Positions 20,173 through 30,214 of a stretch of 64,000 nucleotides of DNA are shown here, one piece after another (position 1 is the first letter of the stretch; the number at the start of each line of letters is the position of its first letter). The notes below the pieces were generated by a model that did not search any database, had not been told where the DNA came from, and saw nothing but the letters and a program-made list of their open reading frames with translations. The DNA is from Lepidostoma basale (lineage: Eukaryota; Arthropoda; Insecta; Trichoptera; Lepidostomatidae), in the NCBI GenBank assembly GCA_022606425.2, contig JAHDVF020001365.1, positions 806,001 to 870,000 of the forward strand, in the 5' to 3' direction. The position numbers and the translations under genes are program-made.

Positions 20173-20510
20173 ACTTCCTATGTTACTTTCCCTATTCCAC
20201 ATATTAAACAAATTTCCTTATTTCCCCCATCCCTGCATTTTGTCTCCTCCCTCCCTCCTGTGCCTCCTGCTGTGCATTATTTCTTTTTTATTCTCTCTCT
20301 AACATATGTTATTTATGTATCAATTAAGTATCTTCTTTTGCTGTTGTATTACTATGTGTGTACGGCGGGACATCGAGGGAGAGTAGCGTAGCTTAAATGT
20401 GGTCTGGATCCCCCTTGGTTGGGCCTAGGGAGTGCACGAGTGAAGCTGACAAAAGGCGCCGCTGCGCCTATAACAGCTTCGGATAAGCAGAGGGAGCCCT
20501 CTATGGCTCG
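20173..20510 (+). mobile_element. GC-rich interspersed element, copy 2
   Basis: A pyrimidine-rich lead (20200-20340) is followed by TGGGCCTAGGGAGTGCACG, GGCGCCGCTGCGCCTATAAC and AGCCCTCTATGGCTCGGCC. The last 105 bp are nearly identical to 59480-59590 inverted and related to 7060-7190. Non-coding, similar layout to the 461-bp element at 6739. Confidence 0.6.
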
Positions 20511-20589
20511 GCCATCTTATATCTACCTCCAATCCCCACTACATAATAAAATTACGTATCATAATATTATACGAATAGGCCAAAACCCG

Positions 20590-21150
20590 CATGATATCAA
20601 AAAAGAGTACCTTTTTAATACAAGAGAATTATTCTTCCTACTGGCATCACCAAAGGCAGGTTGGTTCTGCGTGACGGAGCAAAGAACAATTGATGTCGGC
20701 GCTGTCGCAGGTAATTATCAGGAACAAAAAGACCGATTTGCTGCAGAACATAGGGATTCTCAATAGAACCCCGAATCAGTTTGAAAAAATGAGTTGACAT
20801 TAATCCTTCCCTCCTCAGTTGGAGGGAGTTATACCCCAGCATACCCAAGAGAAATGCCGTTGGATAGAGCCAAGGACTCTCTCATATAGAGGGCAATAAA
20901 TAATTTCTTTTGAACCTTCTCCAACATGAAAGAATACTGGGCCTCATGAGGACTCCATATCACGGCACCTCCCTTCAAGCCTGCTTCTGACTAAGGAGTT
21001 ATATAGAGTTCTTAGGACCCGGGTGTCTTTGAAAACCCTAACAGTTCGATGACCAAAATCCAGCATCTTTAACGAAACGTCACATACCTTCTCGATCTGA
21101 GCACGAAATATCAATCGACTTTCGTAAATTATCATCAAGGAGATCTAAAC
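20590..21150 (-). mobile_element. Jockey/CR1-group LINE fragment
   Basis: Minus-strand frames 21138-20944 (IIYESRLIFRAQIEKV, RTLYNSLVRSRLEG) and 20848-20615 (MGMLGYNSLQLRREGL, FVPDNYLRQRRHQLF, NLPLVMPVGR) are successive parts of one C-terminus, separated by a frameshift and stop. It belongs with the copy at 41545-42088 rather than the TTGAT-tailed copies. Confidence 0.8.
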
Positions 21151-21927
21151 GATTTAGATTTGTACGCCAATATGAAGTAAATTTTTAATAAATAAACATG
21201 TATAAATAAATAGAAGAGTCTGTAAACATTGGCTAATTTGTATTGTGGCAACCCTGGTTCCAGGTAATTAATCATTTTGCGGAGAATGTTCTGGAAGGTG
21301 GCGAATCACAATGCCCCTCTCACCTCTGGTCCATGGAGGGTTTCTTTTCATATTTATTAATAGCCTGGACAAACACCTGACGACGGTATGAACCCAGTAA
21401 ACCCCACGGTATTTAAAATTCTTAATTTAAAATTAAAATTTCTCATGCATTATTTTTTCAAATTCCAATTTAGAACATTTCACAATGTTTTATAACTAAC
21501 TGCCAAATACTATAATATTTGGGGGGTGTGGTGGGAGTTAATAACAGTAGAAGTTTCAGCGTTTATTTTTGTTTGTTTATTGGTGTTGTCAGCAACGGGG
21601 GCGGAGTCTAGGCGGTGAACAGCTGAGGATGATGACACGCTGGGCGGCAGCGTCGGTCAGCTGGAGCGAAGACTCGCCGGAAGTTACGTGACGAAGCAGG
21701 GTAGATAGTAGCGTAGCTCGGCGGGAGAGAGTCGGATGTTCCTCGTACGTAGACTTGATAACGTAGACTCGTGTCTATTAGAAGTCTCAAGAAGGAATGA
21801 CGTATCGGGTGGTCGTATGTACCGCTTTTATATATTTTGCTTCCTTTGCACACGATGCTCTGCTGGACAACCTCTAGTAACCTGTGTGAATGAATCCGGG
21901 CCCTGATTCATCACTTTTGTCCATGCA
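21151..21927. other. Unassigned; GC-rich 21590-21900
   Basis: No supported gene. The GC-rich stretch (GCGGCAGCGTCGGTCAGC...) could be the control region of an unrelated retroelement; no defining motif is visible. Confidence 0.4.
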
Positions 21928-22735
21928 ATGTATTTCATCATGAAATATGCTGGTACAGCAGTCGAAGTCCCTTGCGTCCACTTACGTGGTCATGCATTTC
22001 GTACTTTGCCTGCGACACCTATAACTAACTTTGATACGAAGGACGGCCTTCTTGGCAACCAGCAACTAGCACATGTATCGACGATGAAAGATCTCGGGAT
22101 CATCTATGAGAGTAGACTAACTTTTCGTGCACATATCGAGAGGATTTGTGACATTGAACTGAAGATGTTGGGCTCCATCATTCGGACCGGAATAGTTTTC
22201 AGAGATCCCAATGTGCTCAGAGTCCTATACAACGCGTCGGTTCGGAGCAGACTCGAAAGTGGTTCTGTGATATGGAGTCCACACGAGGCGAGATATTCCG
22301 TTATACTGAAGAGGGTTCAGAAAAAAATTCTGAGGTATCTCTACATGATGGAGTATGGTAGTTATCCGTGGCTTTATCCCACGGCATTTCTTTTGGGAAT
22401 GCTCGGAACCAATTCTCTACAGCCTCGAAGAGATGGGCATCTCATTACCCATTTCTTTAGATTAATCAGGGGATATTTCGAGAACTCGGCCGTGCTGGAG
22501 GGTGTTCGGCATTTTGTCCCTGATAGATAACTCCGACAGCGACAGCACAGATTGTTTTACCTACCGGCCGCCAGAACCAATCTGCCTCTGGTGACACCGG
22601 TGGGAAGAGCAATTAGTCTGCTGAACGCGGTTTCCTCGGAGATCGATGTATTTCATATTAGTGAAGGTACGTTTAGGGGACAAATACTCTTGACTTTAGA
22701 AAGTATCTTGTCTTCCTAATGTCGAACCAACTCTA
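21928..22735 (+). mobile_element. Jockey/CR1-group LINE, RT C-terminal region
   Basis: The 200-codon frame to 22530 encodes LGIIYESRLTFRAHIERICD, VLYNASVRSRLESGSVIW, GSYPWLYPTAFLLGMLG and HFVPDR. A TAA at 22528-22530 replaces the expected tyrosine of PDxYLRQR. The reading then continues after it with LRQRQHRLFYLPA and on to a normal stop near 22720. It is one nonsense change away from being open. The tail is missing. Confidence 0.85.
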
Positions 22736-22834
22736 ATGCGTTCCTGGTATTATGTTGTATTTTATATTGATGACTGCCAATCGAATGTTCCCGGCGATGA
22801 CTGAATAATCTAAAGATATGGGCTATAATATGCC

Positions 22835-23010
22835 CATCTCGAACCTACAGAGAGTTGGTCCCAAGCATTCCTAAAATAAATGCCGTGGGATAAAGCCACA
22901 GATAACTACCATATTCCCTCATGTAGAGATACCTCAGAATTTTTTTCTGAACCCTCTCCAGCATAGCGGAATATCTCGCCTCGTTAGGACTCTATATAGT
23001 TGATTATTAA
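22835..23010 (-). mobile_element. Jockey/CR1-group LINE fragment
   Basis: Complement of the SPNEARYSAMLERVQKKILR and YPWLYPTAFILGMLG coding stretch. It lies tail-to-tail with the previous element. Positions 23011-23324 hold nothing recognised. Confidence 0.7.
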
Positions 23011-23405
23011 CTTATCTACCTCTAATATCAGATAATCTATAAACACACACTCGTCTAAGTAAGTCGTAACGGGGAAAGAGGTAAAAAAATAGATTTATTT
23101 TTTGTTAAGGTATGAATATTTCCACGTAATGGGATATTTAAATCAAAATAATATATCTTTCAATGTAATCAGAAAATGAAACTCGTGATAAATGATTCGG
23201 GCGCCTGGGGAATATTTATGTATTTCCATCGCACGTGCAGAACGCGTATTGTGAGGTAGCTTTAATATATAAAGAAAAAAATATAACCATTTTTATATGT
23301 ACTTAAAGACAATACGAATTTATAACTAACTAACTAACCATCACGCCGTCTCGCCGAAGGGTTAGACAGAAATAATGGACTGCCACAGAACGGACGGAAA
23401 TAATG

Positions 23406-24165
23406 GACTGCCACGGAAAGTAGGCTGACTTTCCATGCTCACATCGAGAGAATATGTGGAGTTGCACTGAAAATGTTGGGATTTATTCTCCGAACTGGTA
23501 GAGTTTTCAAGAATCCCTATGTTTTGCGAATTTTGTATAACTCATTGGTCCGGAGCCGGCTCGAGTGTGGCTCGGTGATATGGAGTCCCCACGAGGCGAG
23601 ATACTCGCTCATGTTAGAGAGGGTTCAGAAAAGATTTCTGAGATATCTCTACATGAGGGAGTTTGGTAGCTATCCGTGGCTTTATCCCACTGCATTCCTC
23701 TTGGGCATGCTGGGGACCAATAGTTTACAGATAAGAAGGGATGGGTGCACACTTACCCATTTCTTCAGACTTATCAGGGGATTCTTTGAGAACTCCGTCA
23801 TCTTGGAGGCTATCCATCTTTATGTTCCGGATGGCTATCTTCGACAGCGTCAGCACAGACTGTTTTATCTCCCAGCATGCAGAACCAACCTGCCTCTGGT
23901 GATGCCGGTGGGGAGAGCAATCAAACTGCTGAACATGATCGCTTCGGAGATCGATGTCTTTCATATTCGTGAAAGTACATTCAGAAGACAAATACTCTTG
24001 ACTTTGGAGAGTATTTTGTATTCCTAATGTCGAACCATCTCTCATGCGTTCCTGGTATTATATATTCCTTATGTTTTACCTGTTCTCAATAGATGCCTTA
24101 AACTATAAAAAATGTTTGTAATGTCTTTTGAGAAAATAAACTGATTTGATTTGATTTGATTTTTA
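23406..24165 (+). mobile_element. Nested Jockey/CR1-group LINE, intact C-terminal frame
   Basis: The 184-codon open frame 23473-24027 runs from MLGFILRTGRVFKNPYVLRI through LVRSRLECGSVIW, LLGMLGTNSLQIRRD and LYVPDGYLRQRQHRLFY to the natural stop. It is followed by the 3' UTR and (TTGAT)n. This is the best-preserved C-terminus of the family here. It inserted into the TTAG LINE between GCCAC and CTTTCCTGAC. Confidence 0.9.
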
Positions 24166-24202
24166 TCTTTCCTGACATATTTCTCTCGCTTCCTCAACAT
24201 CT

Positions 24203-24350
24203 CTTAATGTCGAACTATCACAAATGCGTTTCTGGTATGTTGAATGTGTATAATATCTTACCTGTACTCAATAGATGCCTTAAACATCTCTGCTGTTTGT
24301 AATGTCTTTTGAGTAAATATACTGATTTGATTTGATTTGATTTGATTTGA
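24203..24350 (+). mobile_element. Second nested Jockey/CR1-group 3' end
   Basis: Only the 3' UTR (TAATGTCGAACTATCAC...) and (TTGAT)n tail. AACAT precedes it and AACATT follows it, where the host LINE normally has a single CTCAACATTCAT, so a 5-bp target duplication is visible. Confidence 0.88.
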
Positions 24351-25208
24351 ACATTCATACATCGTGTCATACACGCGAGTCGATTTCTGTGACTCCTCAC
24401 GTGGCCAACATTCAATATTTGATTTATTTGATCGTGCCACGTTTTCATTGATCTTCCTCTATTTCTAGTTCCATTTTCATCGTTAACATATAATATTTTA
24501 CCATTCTTTCTTTATTCATTATTTCCATGTGTCCAAACTATCTTAATGTGCCTTTCATTATTTTGTTCATAACACCATCATTCGCACCGCATTCACTTCT
24601 TATATTATCATTCGACACTCTATCATACACAGAGTATCCACACATTCGTCTAAGAGATCTCATTACTACTGCATTTATGCTACTTTCATCCTTCTTTTGC
24701 CAGTTTCATACTTCACTTCCACACTTAAGGGTCGGCACAAGAACACCATTATGCAATGCCATCTTAGCTTTTTGGATAGGCTTTTGTTGTAAGTGCACCA
24801 TTTACGCTGTTGCCTGCCCCAACCCTTCTTACAATATCCTTCTCCACTCTCCCATCCTTTGTAAACATACTTCCTAAATAAACAAATTCATCCACTTGTT
24901 TCAGCTTTTCACCGTTTACACTAATGTTGCAGATTGTCGTGTTTCCTTCTATTTCGAAAATCATTACCTTGGACTTATTCACATTCATCATCAAATCGTA
25001 TCGCTTGCATACCTCATACATACTAGACACTAGGGCTTGTATTTGATGTTCGTTGTCTGCAAGTAGCACAGCGTCGTCCGCATACAACAAACAGCTTACT
25101 GATACACCGTTCATTTTTGCACCTGCATCCAACCCTTACAGCTCTTTCATACAATTGTCCATATACAGATTAAACAATTATTTACTTATTATTTTATTAT
25201 TATTTTAA

Positions 25209-25850
25209 ATGAACTTATTATGTAAACTCCAAGAATATATATACCTGGAACACAATATACGATTGGGCCGAGATAACCAAACCGCAGAGCTAAAAAGAAA
25301 AATTGGACTAAGCTGGGCAGCTTTCGGAAACATTAGTAACATCCTTCAAAATCGGAAAATACCGATCAACCTGAAACGAAAAGTCTATGAAGCCTGCGTT
25401 CTGCCAGTTGGTACTTGTGGTCTTGAAACTGTTACATTGTCCAAACAAAGTGCCGAGAAACTACGAGTGACCCAAAGAGCCATGAAAAGAGCCATGTTAA
25501 GAACAAGCCTAAGAGACAGCGTCAGAAACGGTATGGTGAGAGAAAAAACAAAGGTCACTGACATCATCCACCTGGTGGCGAATCTAAAATGGCAATGGGC
25601 AGGTCACGTAGCCAGAAGCTCAGGTGAAAAGTAGACAAGAAGACTGCTGACTTGGAGACCGTGGACGGAAAAGGAAGTGCAGGGCGATTGTAACTACGGT
25701 GGAAGAATGATCTGAACAGACACGTCGGAATAACCTGGATGCAGTCAGCACAGGACAGAGTGACATAGAAGTGAATGGAGGAGGCCTTTGTCCAGGAGTG
25801 GACGGGAATAAGCTGAGGAAGCAGAGAAGAAGAAGATAATGAACTTCCAT
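25209..25850 (+). mobile_element. RTE-like LINE, RT C-terminal region
   Basis: The frame 25209-25634 encodes NIRLGRDNQTAELKRKIGLS, VYEACVLPVGTCGLETVTL, LRVTQRAMKRAMLRTSLRD and LKWQWAGHVARSS. A stop at about 25632 is followed in another frame by the WRPWTEKEVQGD and EEAFVQEW regions and a GAA-rich tail near 25830. Related pieces: 39115, 40350 and 43540. Confidence 0.88.
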
Positions 25851-26440
25851 CAAGGGATATCAGTAAAATCATTTGATAATCTTGTAATTATTGTTTTTAT
25901 TAAACTAGATTATGTCGAAAAGAGTCGCCTTAGTATTTTTTATTTGTTATATCTCAATTGTGTAAAGTGGAGCATGTTGTCTCAAATATTCAATATTAGA
26001 TATACACTAAAAGAAGAAAAATAACAGAATATTTTTTTACATAAACATTACAATAGCTTTAGTCCAAATAATTTTACGACGTAATATTAAAATATCCAAT
26101 GTTTAACAGCAGATTTTACGATGATGCTTTACTCGCCAAAACTTATACGAACATTTATTCAATAAATGTTTAATGAAGGTTAATTGATGCCATAATATAT
26201 TGTTATTTGGAACCCCGTGTATTCGAAAATTGAATTTTCAAACCGCCGTTTGCTATGAGCGCTAAACTTTTCCAATAACAGAACATTAATGTTACCTGCA
26301 AAACTCAATTTCCATTGTTCATTAGTGGTACAAGTGTACGTAATTATCAGTAGTATGCATCAGGTACAAATCGGTAAACCGCTTTTTGCTATATATCTAA
26401 CATTGAAAACCTATTTGTCTATAAAAATCTGACTTTTATT
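25851..26440. other. Unassigned AT-rich region
   Basis: No supported gene or recognised repeat. Confidence 0.4.
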
Positions 26441-26449
26441 ATGATTTCT

Positions 26450-26860
26450 TGTGGCTATGTGCCTACGAGAAATGTAGAGAGATTAAGAGTCACGCAGCGT
26501 TCCATGGAAAGACATATGCTCGGCGTCAGTCTCCGAGATAAAATCAGAAATGAGGAGATTAGACGCCGAACAAAAATAACGGACATCATGGAACGATTAG
26601 CGAGACTGAAGTGGCAATGGGCGGGTCATGTGGCGAGACAAAGTGAGGATAGATTGACCCAGAAAATAATAAGATGGAGACCATGGGAAAATAGGAGAAG
26701 CGTCGGCAGGCCGCAAAAAAGGTGGGCCGACGACATTGCTGCCGTGGGGGGGAAATGTGGCTGCAGCTGGCAGAAAATAGAGACGAGTGGAAGGGAAGGG
26801 AAGAGGCCTATGTCCAGCAGTGGACCGATGAAAGCTGACGAAGAAGAAGAAGATGCTTAT
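26450..26860 (+). mobile_element. RTE-like LINE C-terminal fragment with GAA tail
   Basis: Encodes ERLRVTQRSMERHMLGVSLR, RRTKITDIMERLARLKWQWA, VGRPQKRWADD and ends in (GAA)n at 26843-26856. A second RTE lineage by its divergence from 25209-25850. Confidence 0.88.
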
Positions 26861-26954
26861 ACCTTAGTCTCTGGCTCAGCCATGGCCTTTATCATTCCTT
26901 GCTTCCAATAACTACTGTCACATGCTGTGGAAAAATAAGAAATATATCTGGAAT

Positions 26955-27065
26955 CCGCAGGAATACGAGTATATCTGGCAAGACACTGCAAGAGAGGATA
27001 AGGAATACACGGATAAGGGAGATATGCGAGGTCGAGGATGTCATTAGGCGGGAAATGTGGTAGGA
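26955..27065 (+). mobile_element. RTE-like LINE fragment
   Basis: The frame resembling ARHCKRGXGIHGXGRYARSRM is disturbed. The alternative reading LQERIRNTRIREICEVEDVI matches the RDRIRN...ICKVEDVVRW stretch at 52850-52910. A short relic. Confidence 0.5.
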
Positions 27066-27194
27066 ACCCCCTTATATTGTGCATTTGATGCGTTAGCAAG
27101 GCAAAAAAATTATTCCCATAAAGCAAAATAAAATAAAATAAAAATAAAAGAGGTAAAAGTTAACGTAAAAGAAATCGACGAAACGGCGTGATGG

Positions 27195-27640
27195 TTTGTT
27201 GCTGTTCATCATCAGCCGTCTGTCATCCACTGCTGAACGTAAGCCTCTCCCAAAGCACGTCACCGCCCCCTATCCATTGCTGCTCCCATCCATCCATGTC
27301 CAGCAATCCTCTTCAGATCGTCGGTCCAGCGGGCAGGGGGACGTCCAACTCTGCGGAGTCCTGTATCAATCGGCCGTCGATTCTCCGACAGATAAGGCCA
27401 GCCAATCGCCACTTTAGCCCGCCCATCCTCAGAGCCACCTCAGCTACCTTGGTTTGTTTTCATATAAATTCGTTTCTAAATCTGTCCCTCAAGGTTATTT
27501 CAAGCATGGCACTTTCCATGGCGCGTTGGGCGACCTTGAATCTGTAGACTAGACCTTTTGTCAAGGTCCACGTCTCAGCTTCGTACGTCATGACTGGCAA
27601 GACGCACTGGATGAAGACTTTAGTTTTGAGGCTTTGTGGT
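27195..27640 (-). mobile_element. RTE-like LINE fragment
   Basis: On the minus strand VLPVMTYEAETWTLTKGLVY, VAQRAMESAMLEITLRDRF and KVAEVALRMGGLKWRL are legible, continuing in broken frames towards the WTG-type end. It lies in opposite orientation to the preceding RTE pieces. Preceded at 27066-27190 by A-rich sequence. Confidence 0.75.
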
Positions 27641-28128
27641 ATTTTAGAATTGTATGGTATTGTGGTATTTGTTGGTGTTGTCTTAATATAATATATTAAA
27701 TAACTATTTTGTTATCAACCTGTATAGAAAATCCGCCGTTCCATTTTTAAATATTTTTCAAGGCTGGCTACACTTTCTGTAACTAAATCTAGGTTAAGCA
27801 AAGCCGAAATCTCCCGGGAGACACTCGGTCGCGCATCTTATGCCCTCGAGCACCCTTTCGCGACTTGATTATCAAAGACAAGAGCCCTTTCCTTCCATAG
27901 AATTAACTACGATACTCTGCCCTTGTTCTTAAAATAATACCTACATAAACCTACCCAAAACACAGAGAATTTTTTATTGATTTTTAACCCTTCAAATTTT
28001 GGCAAATTCGTTTTAGTATTATGGTTTTCTGAGACTAATAATGAAATGCAAAAAAAAAATGCTTCTCAAACTCAACCATTTTTCCTTTCACTGATATTTT
28101 TTTGTTTATATTTTTTTGTTTACATTTA
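27641..28128. other. Unassigned
   Basis: No supported gene. Moderately AT-rich. Confidence 0.4.
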
Positions 28129-28230
28129 AGCTAGAGAGGTGTGCCAGGATCCAGTAATATGGCGGTCAATTCTCTCTACCTACCTCTTCCTTCCTACCTT
28201 ATCTCTCTACCGGAAACGACGTGATAGTTG
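28129..28230 (+). mobile_element. GTT-type LINE extreme 3' end
   Basis: AAGCTAGAGAGGTGTGCCAG through ATGGCGGTCAATTCTCTC and GGAAACGACGTGATAGTTGA, with an extra CT-rich insertion near 28180. Confidence 0.65.
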
Positions 28231-28234
28231 ACTC

Positions 28235-28440
28235 TTGATGGAATATTAAATGCGTTTTTTATACAAGTCTTTATTTTGTTTAATTTTTATTATATATTTA
28301 CACCTGAAGATGGAGATACCCTTCGAAACATAAGAAATAAAGTTATTTTCAGTTTCCTAAGTGTGTTACAATGGAACTCCAGAATATATAGAGTCCAAAC
28401 AAGTTTTGAGGACTTAAAATTTTTAATTTCGTACATTTAA
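28235..28440 (+). mobile_element. Single arm of hammerhead family C
   Basis: ATTAAATGCGTTTTTTATAC leads to CACCTGAAGATGGAGATAC, GAAACATAAG and CAGTTTCCTAAGTGTGTTAC, the same order as the right arm at 28980-29165. Core CTGAAGA (28304-28310) and GAAAC are present. Stem II (GGAGATACCCTTC) is poorly paired and the cleavage-site C is lost. Confidence 0.55.
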
Positions 28441-28671
28441 AAAGGTTTGGCTATAACCGAAACAAAACATGTTTCTGAAAAGTGTAATAAAGTATTGTAA
28501 AAATACTGATTACAGTTAAATTTATTTAAATATATACCCACAATACAAAGTGAAGGCGAATATAAAGGAAATTTTAGACATAGCTGAATAAGCGCTGTGA
28601 TTGAAAATTGACAAGAAAAAAAATCTTAGGAAATTGAGAATAGCTTTGTTTAATCCAATAATTATTTTTAA

Positions 28672-28722
28672 AATATTAAAAAATACGACATGTTTCGGGG
28701 GATACCTCCATCTTCAGGTGTA
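28672..28722 (-). ncRNA. Hammerhead-like motif, family C, left arm
   Basis: Minus strand: ACAC, CTGAAGA (28717-28711), spacer T, GGAGG-TAT-CCCCC (one A.C mismatch), GAAAC (28696-28692), ATGT, cleavage C at 28687, then GTAT. Stem I pairs at three of the first four positions. Confidence 0.55.
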
Positions 28723-29045
28723 AAAATATCATAAAAACAAAACAACGAAATACTAATATAAAAACGCATTTAATATTCGATACAATAATTCAAATTTAAA
28801 AATTAACCTGGGCTATTTGTTATAAGTACTAATAGTTACTTTTTTAACAGTAAGAACTGATAAATATTTTCAAAATTTTTTTTTTTTTATATATAATCAT
28901 CGTGTATTATCATTATTTCATATTATTTATCAGTTCTTAATGTTAAAAAAATAACAAATTTTACTTATAACAAATAACCCAGGTTAATTTTTAAATTTGA
29001 ATTATTGCATCGAATTTTAGTCTTTCTCTGGTTAGTTTTTATTAT

Positions 29046-29096
29046 ACTTTTACTCCTGAAGATGGAGGTATCCTCCGAAACATGTCGTATTTTCAA
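29046..29096 (+). ncRNA. Hammerhead-like motif, family C, right arm
   Basis: CTGAAGA 29056-29062, spacer T, perfect stem II GGAGG-TAT-CCTCC, GAAAC 29077-29081, palindromic ACATGT, cleavage C at 29086. Core bases are intact, with N7 being A. Stem I is poor beyond the first C-G pair, so this copy may be inactive. Confidence 0.6.
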
Positions 29097-29184
29097 ATAT
29101 TTTTTTTAAATAATTAGTTGATTAAACAAAGTTATATTCAATTTCCTAAGTATATTACTATGGACTATGAAATGATAACCCGCA

Positions 29185-29300
29185 ATGTATACATACAAGT
29201 TTAAAATAGCATATAAATTGGAGTGACATCTCCAGGCTTTATCTAGCAATACGTCAATGCCGGTAGCCTTTCACATTGCGTTAGTAAAAAGATTTTCTGC
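29185..29300. repeat. Element F fragment
   Basis: TAAATTGGAGTGACATCTCC and GGTAGCCTTTCACATTGCG match the copy at 36075-36150. Only about 110 bp remain, directly left of the DNA transposon at 29379. Confidence 0.7.
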
Positions 29301-29610
29301 TTAATTATTAATCCAATCTTCGTAGATTCGAAGATAGAACTAAAAAAATGTGAAGTGTGGTGTTACTTTGGAGTATATCGTGGGTATACTGGCAAAAAAC
29401 GTTAAATCTAAAATCGCTGTTTTGAGAAATCAATCATTTAAGTTTTCTTTAAATTTGAAACATATATATTCTTATTAAATTGCATTTTTGTTTGGTATTA
29501 AAACACACCATAATGTTACGTATTTATTTATGAAAATATTAAAAGCCATTATTCTTTTTAATTTTAGTTATTAATAATAGATTTTTAAGTTTATTTCCAA
29601 AATGAAACCA

Positions 29611-29656
29611 CTTAGTGTTTTATGCCAGAATTATTTGTTCTGGCAAAAAACACTAA
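29611..29656. repeat. 19-bp stem hairpin near the left TIR
   Basis: CTTAGTGTTTTATGCCAGA (29611-29629) pairs with 29639-29656/7 (TCTGGCAAAAAACACTAAG) at 18 of 19 positions around a nine-base loop. The CTGGCAAAAAAC core is the same as in the TIR, so this is probably a subterminal transposase-binding repeat. Confidence 0.75.
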
Positions 29657-30214
29657 GTTGTACTAGTACTTTTTGCCTGTTAGTAACTTGTTCTAAACTG
29701 ACATCTCTCATTATTTTTACTACATTCTCATTCATATTGAAAGTGAAAATTGTTTTTAAAATATCAAATAATATTATTATTTATTACAAAATTCAAATAC
29801 ATATTAATATTTTATAAGAACAATTCATAATTAGTTACCCTTTGGAAAAAGAAATAAAAAAATCTTCATAAAATAGATACCTACCTATATAATTGTATTT
29901 ATTTCTCATACTAAAAGCTTAAAACTTTGTTAATTCCTTTCTTTCATCCGCCCCCAATGGTGCATAGGGTACTGCGATGGTATATAGTCATTCAAGTTTT
30001 CAACATGTTTTTATGTTATTTGTTTATTTTTACAATTTTACAATACACTTAAAAAGACAATAGATACAAAGGCCAGGGCAAAAAGAAAATAATAAATACA
30101 GATGAAAACTTTAAATTAGGGCAAAAAGAAGATAATAGATACAGATTAAAACTTATAACTAGTGATCAGTCTCGAAATCTGAATCCATCTCCGATGGTTC
30201 GGGAGCCAGATTCC

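Larger units (their letters stand above)
23325..25190 (-). mobile_element. TTAG-tailed LINE carrying two nested insertions
   Basis: The 3' tail (ACTAACTAACTAACCATC complement) is at 23325-23345. The element resumes at 24166-24202 and 24351-24880 and reaches the YADDAVLLADNEHQIQALV box and MFTKDGRVEKDIVRR thumb at 25132-24764. It is interrupted by two Jockey/CR1-group insertions. The stretch GAAATAATGGACTGCCAC is duplicated at 23369 and 23399. Confidence 0.88.
28640..29165. mobile_element. Hammerhead family C palindrome
   Basis: Two inverted arms of about 230-250 bp meet near 28890-28915. AATTTAAAAATTAACCTGGG in the left arm is matched by CCCAGGTTAATTTTTAAATT in the right. Both arms carry a hammerhead-like motif reading away from the centre. 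It encodes no protein. The arms have diverged by point changes and small indels. Confidence 0.75.

Noticed and set aside
28200..29200. Ordinary MITE explanation for the palindrome
   Set aside because: No target duplication or distinct TIR ends were visible and the ribozyme-like motifs in each arm explain the conserved inner words better; the MITE option remains possible.
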